Source: Hyperoodon ampullatus (Eukaryota > Chordata > Mammalia > Artiodactyla > Ziphiidae). Taken from it: 64,000 nucleotides of DNA. This document shows, one piece after another, positions 1 through 11,398 of the stretch; the first letter of the stretch is position 1, and every line of letters starts with the position of its first letter. Both the position numbers and the translations under genes were made by a program. The stretch covers positions 96,494,942 to 96,558,941 of the forward strand of contig OX457056.1 in assembly GCA_949752795.1 (NCBI GenBank). The letters run 5' to 3'. The notes beneath the pieces were generated by a model. It was not told where the DNA came from, ran no database searches, and saw nothing but the letters and a program-made list of their open reading frames with translations.

Positions 1-172
1 GATGTGGCTATTTAATTGTTAAAAATTAAATAAAAGTTAGTTTTTTAAATTAAATAAAATTTAATTTTTAAAATTAAACAAATTTAAATTCAATTTCTCA
101 GCCACATTTAAAATGCTTCATAGCCACATATGTCTAGTAGCTACTGTACTTGGCATTTCCATTATCCTTAAA
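1..172 (+). mobile_element. hAT-type DNA transposon remnant, cut by window edge
   Basis: An AT-rich core made of alternating TTAAAT and AAATTA runs is flanked by AGCCACAT motifs (about 103-109 and 122-129), followed by a CTAGTAGCTACTGTACTTGG stretch. This layout matches a common mammalian non-autonomous hAT-Charlie element in which the phrase about the tagged AGCCACAT repeats. The left end lies outside the window. The exact family is not assigned. Confidence 0.6.
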
Positions 173-689
173 GGTTTTCTCAGGCAGCAGTATTTTGGTT
201 CACATCCAGATCTTGGCTTTTAAGACATCACCACTACTAACAAGATGAAGCATGGAGAGACCAGTCTGAGAGTCAGGGAAATGAGCTTCTTCTACATGAG
301 GCTTAAGTTGTCCACCCCAAGACTTCTGGAAAGGGTTTTTATCATGAAGGAAGAGGAAGCCACAGGCCTGTCTTGATGGGAAACATTCCAAAGAAGGAGC
401 TATATGACAAAATAAATTATTTCATTTGAAAGAAAAAAGATTTTTACTCTTTTTGTTTGTGTCACCAACCATATAGTGGCTAAAATAGTGTTTTAATCAG
501 ATTCTGGCATTGGGGGTGGATGGTGTTTGAGGTGGTGCTGGTATGATGTGAGCTTCTTAGAACGTAACTTGGGAGAAACTGAGAGTACAGGTGGGAAGGG
601 TTTAATACTTTTATTCTTGATATATGTTTTGTGCTTAGTTAATATCTACCTCTCTCACTAGAATGAAAAGTCCATCCTGGTACAGAATA
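173..689. other. No recognisable feature
   Basis: Single-copy-looking sequence. A short minus-strand open frame at 200-391 has no recognisable domain and no supporting signals. Confidence 0.5.
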
Positions 690-770
690 TGTCAGTTATA
701 CTCACCTTTTATTCTCAGGACCTAGTATTCAGTAGGCACTTGAAATATTTGTGAATGAATGAATGAATCC
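690..770 (+). repeat. L2 LINE 3' tail
   Basis: The stretch contains the typical L2 terminal phrase (a 'last recorded, tagged, n-day earlier' style GTAGGCACTTGAAATATTTG) and ends in GAATGAATGAATG, the usual L2 3' repeat. The copy is short and diverged. Confidence 0.5.
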
Positions 771-1633
771 TATTTTAGAAGAGGTTTATTCTTATTATTT
801 GATACTATATTAATCTATCAAATTAATAAAATTTGATCTATTCAATAGATAATGTAAATCATGTTAGCTCCTATAACATTTATTATATTCTGCTTTCCAA
901 TTTTTCACTTCCCAAATGTTTGGATCCCAGAATTTTGTGTGTGTTGTAAACTGGCCTGGAGGTTCTTACACTGAGTCTAGGTAATTTCATGCTTGAGCTT
1001 CAGGGACATATGTGTATGTGCTTGTGTATATTTTTCTGGGGAATGGATTCTTAGATCTTATTAAATGTTCAAGTAAGTCACTAACTATCCCTCTTCTCAA
1101 TGTTAATAACAACTAGATTAGCCAGTGCTGGGCATATTTATGATATAACTGAAATGTTTTTCAGTTCTGTAGCATAGTGATGAATAAAGAATGCTTAACT
1201 GGGATCTAGGAAAACTGAGTTCAGTTGCGTTGTTAAAGTCCTTAGTCTGATTGGGTCCCAAATTATTATAATTAAAATGAAAAAATTAAAAATGATGAAA
1301 AATGACCTCTAGGCCCTTGTAACTCAGCTATTCCTATGTTTTACAACCTGAGTCACTGGTTTCCCAATAAGCTTGTGGAACCTTGTGTTTGAGAGTTTGA
1401 AGCAAGTTTCCACTGTTAAGTGAAATTCAACTTAAGGTCCTTTATGAGCTCCAGACTATTATCTAATGCACTTAAAAAAGTTATGTTATTTGTCAACTTT
1501 TATTTCTGTAAGCATTTTTTATTTCTCCCATATACCCTTAACTAAAGAGATACTTTTTCGCTGACTTCCTTGTTCTACCACAGGCAATTTGAATTCTCAC
1601 TCTTGTTTCCATGGTACTGGACTTTGTGTAGAG
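771..1633. other. AT-rich stretch with possible ancient repeat traces
   Basis: Positions 955-1075 weakly resemble a hAT element interior (TTTTTCTGGGGA context), and 1165-1250 weakly resembles the start of a MIR. Neither can be called firmly by eye. Confidence 0.3.
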
Positions 1634-2095
1634 TAGTAGTTCTTACAAGGTATTGCAATGACACTTGAGAGGCCCTAAGATTCCTGTAGGGTTTATGAGG
1701 TCAAAACTATCTTCATAATAATACTAAGAGCTTATATGCCTTTTTTCATTCTCATTCTCTTATGAGTGTATGGTACAGTTGGATATAGCAACTGATGGAA
1801 TGCAGAAGCAGATGTAAGGATCCAACTGTCTTTTATTAAGCCAGGTATCGAAGAGATTTACAAAAATGTAAACCAAGGCACTCTTCTGACTAAATAGTTT
1901 TGGGGAAAATATAGTTATTTTTCATAAAAATATATAATTTGCATTGATATGCAATGGGTTTATTATTTTAATAAATTAATAAATATTTAAAAATAATATG
2001 TCTTAATTTTGAACACAGTCCGTAGATATAACTCATAATAAGCAAAAGTTCTTTGGGGTTCTCAATAGTATAAAGAGGTCCTGAACAAAAAGATG
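1634..2095 (-). mobile_element. hAT-Charlie-type non-autonomous transposon
   Basis: The stretch follows a well-known mammalian hAT consensus in reverse order. It has a degraded terminal GTAGTTCTTACAAGG, then GAGGTCAAAACTATCTTCAT, then GAATGCAGAAGCAGAT, then ATTAAGCCAGG, then an AT-rich block, then TTCTTTGGGGTTCTCAATAG and AGAGGTCCTGA at the far end. It is old (many substitutions) and non-coding. The family name is left open. Confidence 0.65.
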
Positions 2096-2227
2096 ATGTG
2101 GAGGAACTCAGTAGATAAGAGCACCATTTCCACTCCAAGCCTTCATCTTACTCATATTGTTATTTAGAGGAGAAATGACATGGCCCTTATTGCCCCTGAT
2201 TTCTCTATTTGAGTTTTAAAAAGATAC

Positions 2228-2678
2228 GATTTATGGTTAAATATTACTCAACCATAAAAAAGAATAAAATTTTGCCATTTGCAACAACATGGATGCACCT
2301 AGAGGGTATTATGTTTAGTGAAATAAGTCAGATGGAGAAAGACAATTACTGTGTGTTTTCATTTATATATGGAATCTAGAAAATAAAACAAATGAGTGTA
2401 ACAAAACAGGAAGACTGACAGATACAGAGAACAAACTAGTGGTTACCGGAGGGGAAAGGGGTGGGGAGAGGGGCAAGATAGGTGAAGGGGGTTAAGAGAT
2501 ACAAACTACTAGGTGTAAAATAAATAAGTTACAAGGACGTGATGTACAACACAGGGAATTTAGCCAATATTTTATAATAACCTTATATGAACTGTAATCT
2601 GTTAAAATATTGAATCACTATGTTGTACACCTGAAACGAATATAATATTGTAAGTGACCTATACTTCAATTAAAAAAA
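2228..2678 (+). mobile_element. 5'-truncated LINE-1 (older L1M-like), ORF2 end and 3'UTR
   Basis: Starts in the ORF2 C-terminal region (ATTACTCAACCATAAAAAAG, then CAACATGGATGCACCTAGAG) and continues through a G-rich 3'UTR segment (about 2445-2475) to GTTGTACACCTGAAAC and a 12-A tail. A 9-bp direct repeat AAAAAGATA at 2219-2227 and 2679-2687 is the likely target duplication, although it overlaps the A tail. Too broken to code. Confidence 0.7.
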
Positions 2679-2689
2679 AAAAAGATAGT

Positions 2690-3550
2690 GCAGGTCACCA
2701 AAGTGCCATGGCCAAGTTAGCAGAAGAGGGCTTTAGGTAGAGAACTTGTTAGAAACTCACCTTGCAACTTTTGAGGGTGTAATTCTCCTCCTACATCAAC
2801 TCTACCCTGTCTCAAGATAATGAGTGGGTTCAGTTTAAAAACTCTGTATGGAAGTCAGATTACCAAGTAGCTACCTATAGCCTATAGAACGCTACCCTGA
2901 ATAAGTCACCTTTTTAGGACAGTTACTAACCCAAAAGGGTTTATACCATGGAGACTATTTAGTCTCTACATGAGACTATTTAATTTATTTTATTCTTGAA
3001 AAAGCAGCTTGTCTCTCTCAGGTAGTTTCTATGAACAGAAAATATACCTGGTCTTTCACAAATGATTCATTGAAGAATATTTGAACCATTTTTATGTAAT
3101 CATCATTTAAGAAAAAATAAGTCCTAGAGGCTTTTCTGCCAGGCAAGACCCATCTATGAGCAATTATTTTTGGATTCTGACTACTAGCAATACCCAAGGG
3201 CTTGTTGGAAGCAACATTTCTATTATTGTTAAAGATGAAAATGTTTGGCCAAGGGAGTATAACCATTTTCCTCTTTGTCATTTATAACCGATTACTCACG
3301 GTAATCCTAAGTGGAGAGTATATTTTTTTGACAGTTGTGCTTCAGAAAGAGAATAGAAATTCTGAATTATTGGTTATTAAGTTTTGCCTATCTGTAACTT
3401 GCCCATTTTCAAGGCAGCTGTGAAAGTAGAAGGTATTTTTAAAACATTTAGGTTCTTTGTCAAATTATTTTTACTGTGTCTTAAAATAAATGGAAGAAAA
3501 ATCTGGAAAAAATGTGTTACTACTAGATATTGGAAATGCGGAGCTTCAAT
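2690..3550. other. No recognisable feature
   Basis: Unique-looking sequence. Overlapping short frames near 3018-3690 lack domains and partly run into the TA/CA microsatellite. Confidence 0.5.
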
Positions 3551-3554
3551 AAGT

Positions 3555-3610
3555 TATATATACATATATAGATACATATATATATATATACACACATACA
3601 CACGTATATG
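3555..3610. repeat. TA/CA compound microsatellite
   Basis: Alternating TATA, TACATA and CACACATACACA units, imperfect, about 56 bp. Confidence 0.85.
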
Positions 3611-3901
3611 TCTACATAAAGCATATCAAACTGTGCTTTTGAAAATTAGACATGTTTCAGGTGACACTGTTTTCATTTGGAGCTCTACTTGAGGAAAATA
3701 CAGAAACTTACAACTATCTTTTCTATATTTTCAAGAAAATTAAAAAAGGGAAAATGAAAAATTAATACACTCAGTTGCTTTATTGGTCTGACATCTCAAG
3801 CTTTTGAACTGAAATTATCAATTAGAAAATTTTTTCTTTGTGGATAAAGGATGAGTATTAACACATGTGACACTTCCAGAGGATAGGAAAGAATTAAAGT
3901 C

Positions 3902-3913
3902 TAAAAAGAAGAG
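3902..3913. repeat. Left target-site duplication of the full-length LINE-1
   Basis: TAAAAAGAAGAG, repeated exactly at 11387-11398. The T/AAAA start fits the preferred LINE-1 endonuclease nick. The match lies in purine-rich sequence, so chance similarity is possible but unlikely over 12 bp. Confidence 0.65.
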
Positions 3914-6102
3914 GGGGGAGCTTCAAGATGGCAGAGGAGTAAGACATGGAGATCACCTTCCTCTGCACAGATACATCAGAAATACATCGACATGTGGAGC
4001 AACTCCTACAGAACACTTACTGAACGATGGCAGAAGACCTCAGACTTCCCAAAAGGCAAGAAACTCCCCATGTACCTGGGTAGGGCAAAAGAAAAAAGAA
4101 AAAACAGAAACAAAAGAATAGGGACAGGACCTGCACCTCTGGTAGGGAGCTGTGAAGGAGGAAAAGTTTCCACACACTAGGAAGCCCGTTCACTGGCAGA
4201 GACGGGGGTTGGCAGGTGGCGGGGAAACGGAGCCACGAGGGAGTGCGCAGCAACAGAGGTGCAGAGGGCAAAGCAGAGAGATTCCCACACCGAGGATCGC
4301 TTCGGACCAGCACTCACCAGCCTGAGAGACTTGTCTGCTCACACGCCAGGATGGGTGGGGGCTGGGAGCTGAGGCTCTGGCTTCAGAGGTCGGATCCCAG
4401 GGAGAGGACTGAGGTTGGCTGCGTGAACACAGCCTGAGGGGACTGGTGCGCCACAGCTAGCCAGGAGAGAGTCCAGGAAAAAGTCTGGACCTGCCTAAGA
4501 GGCAAGAGACCATTGTTTTGGGGTGAGCGAGGAGAGGGGATTCAAAGCACAACCTAAACAAGCTCCAGAGACAGGCGCGAGCCACAGCTATCAGCGCGGA
4601 CTCAAGAGTTGGGCATGAAATGTTAAGGCTGCTGCTACAGCCACCAAGAAGCCTGTGTGCAAGCACAGGTCACTATCCACACCTCCCCTCCCGGGAACCT
4701 GTGCAGCCCGCCACTGCCAGGGTCCCGTGATCCAGGGACACCTTCCCTGAGAGAACACACAGCGTTCCTCACGCTGTTGCAATGTCATGCTGGCTTCTGC
4801 CACCACAGGCTCACCTCACATTGTGTACCCCTCCCTCCCCTGGGCCTGAGTGAGCCAGAACCCCCAATCAGCAGCTGTTTTAACCCCGTCCTGTCTGAGC
4901 GAAGAACACATGCCCTCAGGTGACCTACACACAGAGGCAGGGCCAATCCAAAACTGAACCCCAGGAGCTGTGTGAACAAAGAAGAGAAAGGGAAATTTCT
5001 CCCAGCATCCTCAGGAGCAGCAGATTAAATCTACACAATCAACTTGATGTGCCCTGCATCTGTGGAATACCTGAATAGACAATAAATCTTCCCAAAATTG
5101 AGGCGGTGGACTTTGGGAGCAACTGTAGACTTGGGGTCTGCTGTATGCGACTGACCAGTTTCTGGTTTTATGTTTATCTTAGTATTTAGAGTTTATTTAG
5201 TATTTAGAGTTTATTATCATTGGTAGATTTGTTTACTGATTTGAATGCTCTCTTCCTTTTAAAAAAAATATATATTCTTTTCCTTTTTCTCTTTTTGGGA
5301 GTGTGTATGTGTATGCTTCTTTGTGTGACATTTATCTGTATAGCTTTGCTTTTACCATTTGACCTAGGGTTCTGTCTGTCCTTTTATTTTTTTTTAGTAT
5401 AGTTTTTAGCGCTTGTTATCATTGGTGGATTTGTTTTTTGATTTGGTTGGTCTCTTCTTTCTTGCTTTTTCTTTTTCTAAATTACTTTTAAATTTATTTA
5501 TTTTTAATAATTTAAAAATTTTTTTATTTTAATAACTTTCTTCCTCTTTTCTTTTTTTCTTTCTTTCTTTCTTTCTTTCTCTTTTTCTCACTTTTATTCT
5601 GAGCTGTGTGGCTGACAGCATCTTGGTGCTCTGGCCAGGTGTCACCACTGTGCCTCTGAGGTGGGAGAGCCACATTCAGGACACTGGCCCACCAAAGAAA
5701 TTCCGGCTCCACATCATATCAAACAAGGAAAGCTCTCCCAGAGATCTCCATCTCAATGCTAAGACCCAGCTCCACTCAACGACCAGCAAGCTACAGTGCT
5801 GGACATCGTATGCCAAAAAACTAGCAAGACAGGAACACAACCCCACCCATTAGCAGAGAGGCTACCTAAAATCATCATAAGTTCACAGACACCCCAAAAC
5901 ACACCAACGGATGTGGTCCTGCCTACCAGAAAGAAAAGAACAAGCCTCAACCACCAGAACACAGGCAATAGTCCCCTCCACCGGGAAGCCTGCACAACAC
6001 ACTGAACCAGCCTTAGCCACTGGGGGCAGACACCAAAAACAACAGGAACTATGAACCTGCAGCCTGTGAAAAGGAGACCCCAAACACAGTAAGTTAAGCA
6101 AA
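3914..6102 (+). promoter_or_regulatory. LINE-1 5'UTR / internal promoter region
   Basis: GC-richer first half (about 4190-4450, with several CpG), a T-rich block at 5160-5600 with a duplicated module and a TTTC run (5553-5580), then the conserved segment before ORF1. All long frames here on both strands are shadows: the 5'UTR is non-coding in sense. Confidence 0.75.
3924..3932 (+). promoter_or_regulatory. YY1-like site at LINE-1 5' end
   Basis: CAAGATGGC lies about 11 bases from the element's 5' end. Human LINE-1 carries a YY1 site in the same place that sets the transcription start. Family knowledge supports the role; binding in this copy is inference. Confidence 0.45.
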
Positions 6103-6982
6103 ATGGAAAGACAGAGAAACACACAGCAGAAGAAGGAGCAAGAAAACCCACCAGACCAAACAAATGAAGGAGAAGTAGGCAGTCTACCTGAAAAGAATTC
6201 AGAGTAATGATAGTAAAGATCCAAAATCTTGGAAATAGAATGGAAAAATACAAGAAACATTTAACAAGGACCTAGAAGAACTAAAGAGCAAATAAACAAT
6301 GATGAACAACACAATAAATGAAATTTAAAATTCTCTAGAAGGAATCAATAGCAGAATAACTGAGGCAGAAGAACGGATAAGTGACCTGGAAGATAATATA
6401 GTAGAAATAATTACTGCAGAGCAGAATTAAGAAAAAAGAATGAAAAGAATTGAGGACAGTCTTAGAGACCTCTGAGACAACATTAAATGCACCAACATTT
6501 TGAATTATAGGGGTCCCAGAAGAAGAAGAGAAAAAGAAAGGGACTGAGAAAATATTTGAAGAGATTATAGTTGAAAGCTTCCCTAATATGGGAAAGGAAA
6601 TAGTTAATCAAGTCCGGGAAGCACACAGAGTCCCATACAGGATAAATCCAAGGAGAAATACGCCAAGACACATATTAATCAAACTATCAAAAATTAAATA
6701 CAAAGAAAAAATACTAAAAGCAGCAAGGGGAAAACAACAAATAACATACAAAGGAATCCCCATAAGGTTAACAGCTGATCTTTGAGCCTGCAAGCCTGAA
6801 GCGAGTGGCAAGACCTATTTAAAGTGATGAAAGGGAAAAACCTACAACCAAGATTACTCTACCCAGCAAGGATCTCATTCAGATTTGACAGAGAATTTTA
6901 AGCCTTTAAAGACAAGCAAAAGCTAAGAGAATTCAGCACCACCTAACAAGCTTTGCAACAAATGCTAAAGGAACTTCTCTAG
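6103..6982 (+). pseudogene. LINE-1 ORF1 (ORF1p) remnant
   Basis: ORF1p is the RNA-binding chaperone of the LINE-1 particle: an N-terminal coiled coil, an RRM and a C-terminal domain. The start is the ATG at 6103, opening MERQRNTQQKK and running into a stop after about 35 codons. A coiled-coil-like part (about 6290-6440), the RRM segment (about 6480-6600) and the conserved C-terminal part (6588-6785, with NPRRNTPRHILIK) follow in broken frames. In-frame stops and frameshifts are frequent in the middle, and part of the sequence after TADL is deleted. The original stop is the TAG at 6980-6982. Not functional. Confidence 0.88.
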
Positions 6983-7040
6983 GCAAGAAACACAAGAGAA
7001 GGAAAAGACCTACAATAACAAACCCAAAACAATTAAGAAA

Positions 7041-10000
7041 ATGGTAATAGGAACATACCTATCGATAATTACCTTAAATGTAAATGGATTAAATGCTCAT
7101 ACGAAAAGACATAGACTGGCTGAATGGATAAAAAAACAAGACCTGTATATATGCTGTCTATAAGAGACCCACTTCATACCTAGGGACACATATAGACTGA
7201 AAGTTAGGGGATGGAAAAAGGTATTCCATGCAAATGGAAATCAGAAGAAAGCTGGAGTAGCAATTCTCGTATATGACAAAATAGACTTTAAAGTAAAGAC
7301 TATTACAAGAGACAAAGAAGGACACTACATAATGATCAAGGGCTCAATCCAAGAAGAACATATAACAATTGTAAATATTTATGCACCCACCATAGGAGCA
7401 CCTCAATACATTAGGCAAATGCTAACAGCCATAAAAGGGGAAATTGACAGTAACACAATCATAGTAGGGGACTTTTAACACCCCACTTTCACCAATGGAC
7501 AGATCATCCAAAATGAAAATAAATAAGGAAACACAAGCTTTAAATAATACATTAAACAACATGGACTTAATTTCTATTTATAGGACATTCCATCCGAAAA
7601 CAACAGAATACACTTTCTTCTCAAGTGCTCATGGGACATTCTCCAGGATAGATCATATCTTGGGTCACAAATCAAGCCTTGGTAAATTTAAGAAAATTGA
7701 AATCATATCAAGTATCTTTTCCACCCACAATGCTATGAGACTAGATATCAATTACAGGAAAAAAAACAAACCCATGGAGGCTAAACAATACACCACTTAA
7801 TAACCAAGAGATCATTGAACAAATCAAAGAGCAAGTCAAAAATACCTAGAAACAAATGACAATGAAAACACAACGACACAAAACTTAAGGGATGCAGCAA
7901 AAGCAGTTCTAAGAGGGAAGTTTATACCAATACAATCCTATCTCAAGAAACAAGAGACATATCAAGTAAACAACCTAACTGACACCTAAAACAATTTGGA
8001 AAAGAAGAATAAAAAACCCCAAAATTAGCAGAAGGAAAAAAATCATAGAGATCAGATCAGAAATAAATGAAAAAGAAATGAAGGAAACTGTAGCAAAGGT
8101 CAATAAAATTAAAAGCTGGTTCTTTGAGAAGATAAACAAAATTGATAAACCATTAGCCAGACTCATCAAGAAGAAAAGGGAGAAGACTCAAATCAATAGA
8201 ATTAGAAATGAAAAAGTAGAAGTAACAACTGACATTGCAGAAATACAAAAGATCATGAGAGATTACTACAAGCAACTCTATGCCAATAAAATGGACAACC
8301 TGGAAGAAATTGACAAATTCTTAGAAAAGCACAACCTTCCAAGGCTGAACCAGGAAGAAATAGAAAGTATAAACAGACGAATCACAAGCACTGAAATTGA
8401 GACTGTGATTAAAAAATCTTCCAACAAATAAAAGCCCAGGACCAGATAGCTTCACAGGTGAATTCTATCAAACGTTTAGAGACGAGCTAACACCTATGCT
8501 TCTCAAAACCTTCCAAAATAAAGCAGAGGGAGGAACACTCCCAAACTCATTCTACGAGGCCACCATCACCCTGATACCAAAACCAGACAAAGGTGTCACA
8601 AAGAAAGAAAACTACAGGCCAGTATCACTGATGAACATAGATGCAAAAATCCTCAACAAAATACTAGCAAACAGAATCCAACAGCACATTAGAAGGATCA
8701 TACACTATGATCAAGTGAGGTTTATCGCAGGAATGTATGGATTCTTCAATATATGCAAATCTTTCAATATGATACACCATATTAACAAATTGAAGGAGAA
8801 AAAACATATGATCATCTTAATAGAATGAGAAAAAGCTTTCAACAAAATTCAACACCCATTTATGATAAAAAACCCTCCAGAAAGTAGGTACAGAGGGAAC
8901 TTTCCTCAAAATAGTAAAGGCCATATATGACAAACCCACAACCAACATCATTCTCAGTGGTGAAAAACTCAAAACATTTCCTATAAGATCAGGAACAAGA
9001 CAAGTTTGCCCACTCTCACTGGTATTATTCAACATAGTTTTGAACGTTTTAGCTACAGCAATCAGAGAAGAAAAAGAAATGAAAGGAATCCAAATCGGAA
9101 AAGAAGAAATTAAGTTGTTACTGTTTGCAGATGACATGATACTATACATAGAGAATCCTAAAGATGCTACCAGAAAACTACTAGAGCTAATCAATGTATT
9201 TGGTAAAGTAGCAGGATACAAAATTAATGCACAGAAATCTCCTGCCTTCCTATACACTAATGATGAAAAATCTGAAAGAGAACTTAAGGAAACACTCCCA
9301 TTTATGACTGCAACAAAAAGAATAAAATACCTAGGAATAAACCTACCTAAGGAGACAAAATTCCTGTATGCAGAAAAGTATAAGACACTGATGAAAGAAA
9401 TTAAAGATGACACAATCAGATGGAGAGATATACCATGTTCTTGGATTGGAAGAATCAACATTGTGAAAATGACTATACTACCCAAAGCAATCTACAGATT
9501 CAGTGCAATCCCTATGAAACTACCAATGGCATTTTTCACAGAACTAGAACAAAAAATTTCACAATTTGTATGGAAACACAAAAGACCCCGAAGAGCCAAA
9601 TTAATCTTGAGAAAGAAAAACGGAGTTGGAGGAATCAGGCTCCCTGACTTCAGACTATACTACAAAGCTACAGTAATCAACACAGTCTGGTACTGGCACA
9701 AACATAGAAATGTAGGTCAATGAAATAGGATAGAAAACCCAGAGAGAAACCCACACACATATAGTCACCTTATTGTTGATAAAGGAGGCAAGAATATATA
9801 ATGGAGAAAAGACAGCCTCTTCAATAAGTGGTGCTGGGAAAACTGGACAGCTATATGTAAAAGAATGAAAGTAGAACACTCCCTAACACCATACGCAAAA
9901 TTAAACTCAAAATGGCTTAAAGAGCTAAATGTAAGGCTAGACACTATAAAACTCTTAGAGGAGAACATAGGCAGAACACTCTATGACATAAAGCACAGCA

Positions 10001-10874
10001 AGATCCTTTTTGACACACCTCTTAGAGAAATGGAAAGAAAAACAAAAATAAACAAATGGGACCGAATGAAACTTTAAAGCTTTTGCACAACAAAGAAAAC
10101 CCTACACAACACAAAAAGACAACCCTCAGAATGGGAGAAAATATTTGCAAATGAAGCAACTGACAAAGGATTATTCTCCAAACTATACAAGCAGGTCATG
10201 CAGCTCAATATTAATAAACTAAACAACCCAATCCAAAAATTGCCAGAAAACCTAAATAGACATTTCTCCAAAGAAAATATACAGATTTCCAACAAACACA
10301 TGACAGGATGCTCAACATCACTAATCATTAGAGAAATGAAAATCAAAACTACAATAAGGCATCACCTCACACCAGTCAGAATGGCCATCATCAAAATGTC
10401 TACAAGCAATAAATGCTGGAGAGGGGAACCCTCCTACACTGTTGGTGGGAATGTAAATTGATACAGCCACTATGGAGAACAGTATGGAGGTTCCTTAAAA
10501 AACTAAAAATAGAACTACCATACGACCCAGCAATCCCACTACTGGGCATATACCATGAGAAAAACATAATTCAAAAAGTGTCATGTACCACATGTACATG
10601 ACATGTCATGTACCACATGTCATGTACCACAGTGTTCATTGCAGCACTATTTACAATAGCCAGGACATGGAAGCAACCTAAGTGTCCATCGACAGATGAA
10701 TGGATAAAGAAGATGTAGCACATATATACAATGGAATATTACTCAGCCATAAAAAGAAACAAAATTGAATTATTTGTAGTGAGGTGGATGGACGTAGAGT
10801 CTGTCATACAGAGTGAAGTAAGTCAGCAAGAGAAAAACAAATACCGTATGCTTACACATATATATGGAATCTAA
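7041..10874 (+). pseudogene. LINE-1 ORF2 (endonuclease / reverse transcriptase) remnant
   Basis: ORF2p nicks target DNA and reverse-transcribes the LINE-1 RNA. It begins at ATG 7041 with an AP-endonuclease-like domain (about 7041-7790, motif LNVNGLN, later RIDHILGHKS), a linker (8078-8431), the reverse transcriptase (about 8440-9740; the catalytic FADD is at 9124-9135) and a C-terminal region ending with the TAA at 10872. Codon 41 is a stop (7161-7163) directly before the catalytic Glu of the ETH motif. The readable pieces change frame at least five times. In the C-terminal cysteine motif (about 10410-10450) a short deletion removes the residues between CWRG and GTLLHC. The longest open piece is 227 codons (9040-9723). 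Dead. Confidence 0.92.
10580..10631 (+). repeat. Local tandem expansion inside LINE-1 ORF2
   Basis: Three copies of GTCATGTACCACA (from 10580, 10605 and 10619), with a CATGTACATGACAT linker between the first two. Related LINE-1 copies have a single copy here. Confidence 0.85.
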
Positions 10875-11257
10875 AAGAAATAAATGGTTCTCATGAACGT
10901 AGGGACAGGCCAGGAATAAAGATGCAGATGTAGAGAATGGACTTGAGGACATGGGGAAGGGTAAGGGTAAGCTGGGACTAAGTGAGAGAATGGCATGGAC
11001 TTATATATACTACCAAATGTAAAATAGATAGCTAGTGGGAAGCAGCCGCATAGCACAGGGAGATCAGCTAGGTGCTTTGTGACCACCTAGAGGGGTGGGA
11101 TGGGGAGGGTGGGAGGGAGACGCAAGAGGGAGGAGATATGGAGATATATGTGTATGTATAGCTGATTCACTTTGTTGTAAATTAGAAACTAACACACCAT
11201 TGTAAAGCAATTATACTCCAATAAAGATGTTAAAAAATTTTTAAAAATTAAAATAGA
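10875..11257 (+). other. LINE-1 3'UTR and A-rich tail
   Basis: Contains a G-rich stretch (about 11085-11130), the GCAATTATACTCCAATAAAG end shared with the other young LINE-1 tails in the window, and an impure A/T tail. The AATAAA at 11220-11225 is the polyadenylation signal. Confidence 0.85.
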
Positions 11258-11386
11258 GGGGAATTCCCTTGCGGTCCAGTGGTTAGTACTCCGTGCTTTC
11301 ACTGCCGAAAGCTTGCGTTCGATTCCTGGTCAGGGAATTAAGATCCTGCAAGCCGTGTTGCTCAGCCAGAAAAGAAAAATAATAAA
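11258..11386 (+). mobile_element. CHR-2 type tRNA-derived SINE
   Basis: Starts GGGGAATTCCCTTGCGGTCC, with AGTGGTTAGTACTCC (A-box region) and GTTCGATTCCTGG (B box of the RNA polymerase III promoter), then GGGAATTAAGATCCTGCAAG and an A-rich tail. It lies between the LINE-1 tail and that element's right-hand target repeat, so it either landed in the LINE-1 A tail or came with it as transduced 3' sequence. Confidence 0.85.
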
Positions 11387-11398
11387 TAAAAAGAAGAG

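Larger units (their letters stand above)
3914..11257 (+). mobile_element. Full-length but inactive LINE-1
   Basis: A complete LINE-1 layout: a 5'UTR of about 2.2 kb starting with a G run and AGCTTCAAGATGGC, ORF1 remnant (6103-6982), ORF2 remnant (7041-10874) and a 3'UTR ending in the AATAAA signal at 11220-11225. About 7.3 kb, as expected for cetartiodactyl L1. The sequence TAAAAAGAAGAG occurs just before the element (3902-3913) and again at 11387-11398, after a CHR-2 SINE in the tail, and is the likely target duplication. Both frames carry stops and frameshifts, so it cannot move on its own. Confidence 0.92.

Noticed and set aside
8817..9485. 222-codon minus-strand open frame
   Set aside because: Exact antisense shadow of the LINE-1 reverse transcriptase.
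9040..9723. 227-codon open frame, the longest in the window, with FADD
   Set aside because: It is the reverse transcriptase part of the dead LINE-1 ORF2, not a separate gene; the frames before and after are shifted and stopped.
11258..11386. tRNA-like sequence with A and B boxes
   Set aside because: It is the tRNA-derived head of a CHR-2 SINE, without a cloverleaf-forming 3' half, so not a tRNA gene. The same applies to the heads of the other SINEs.
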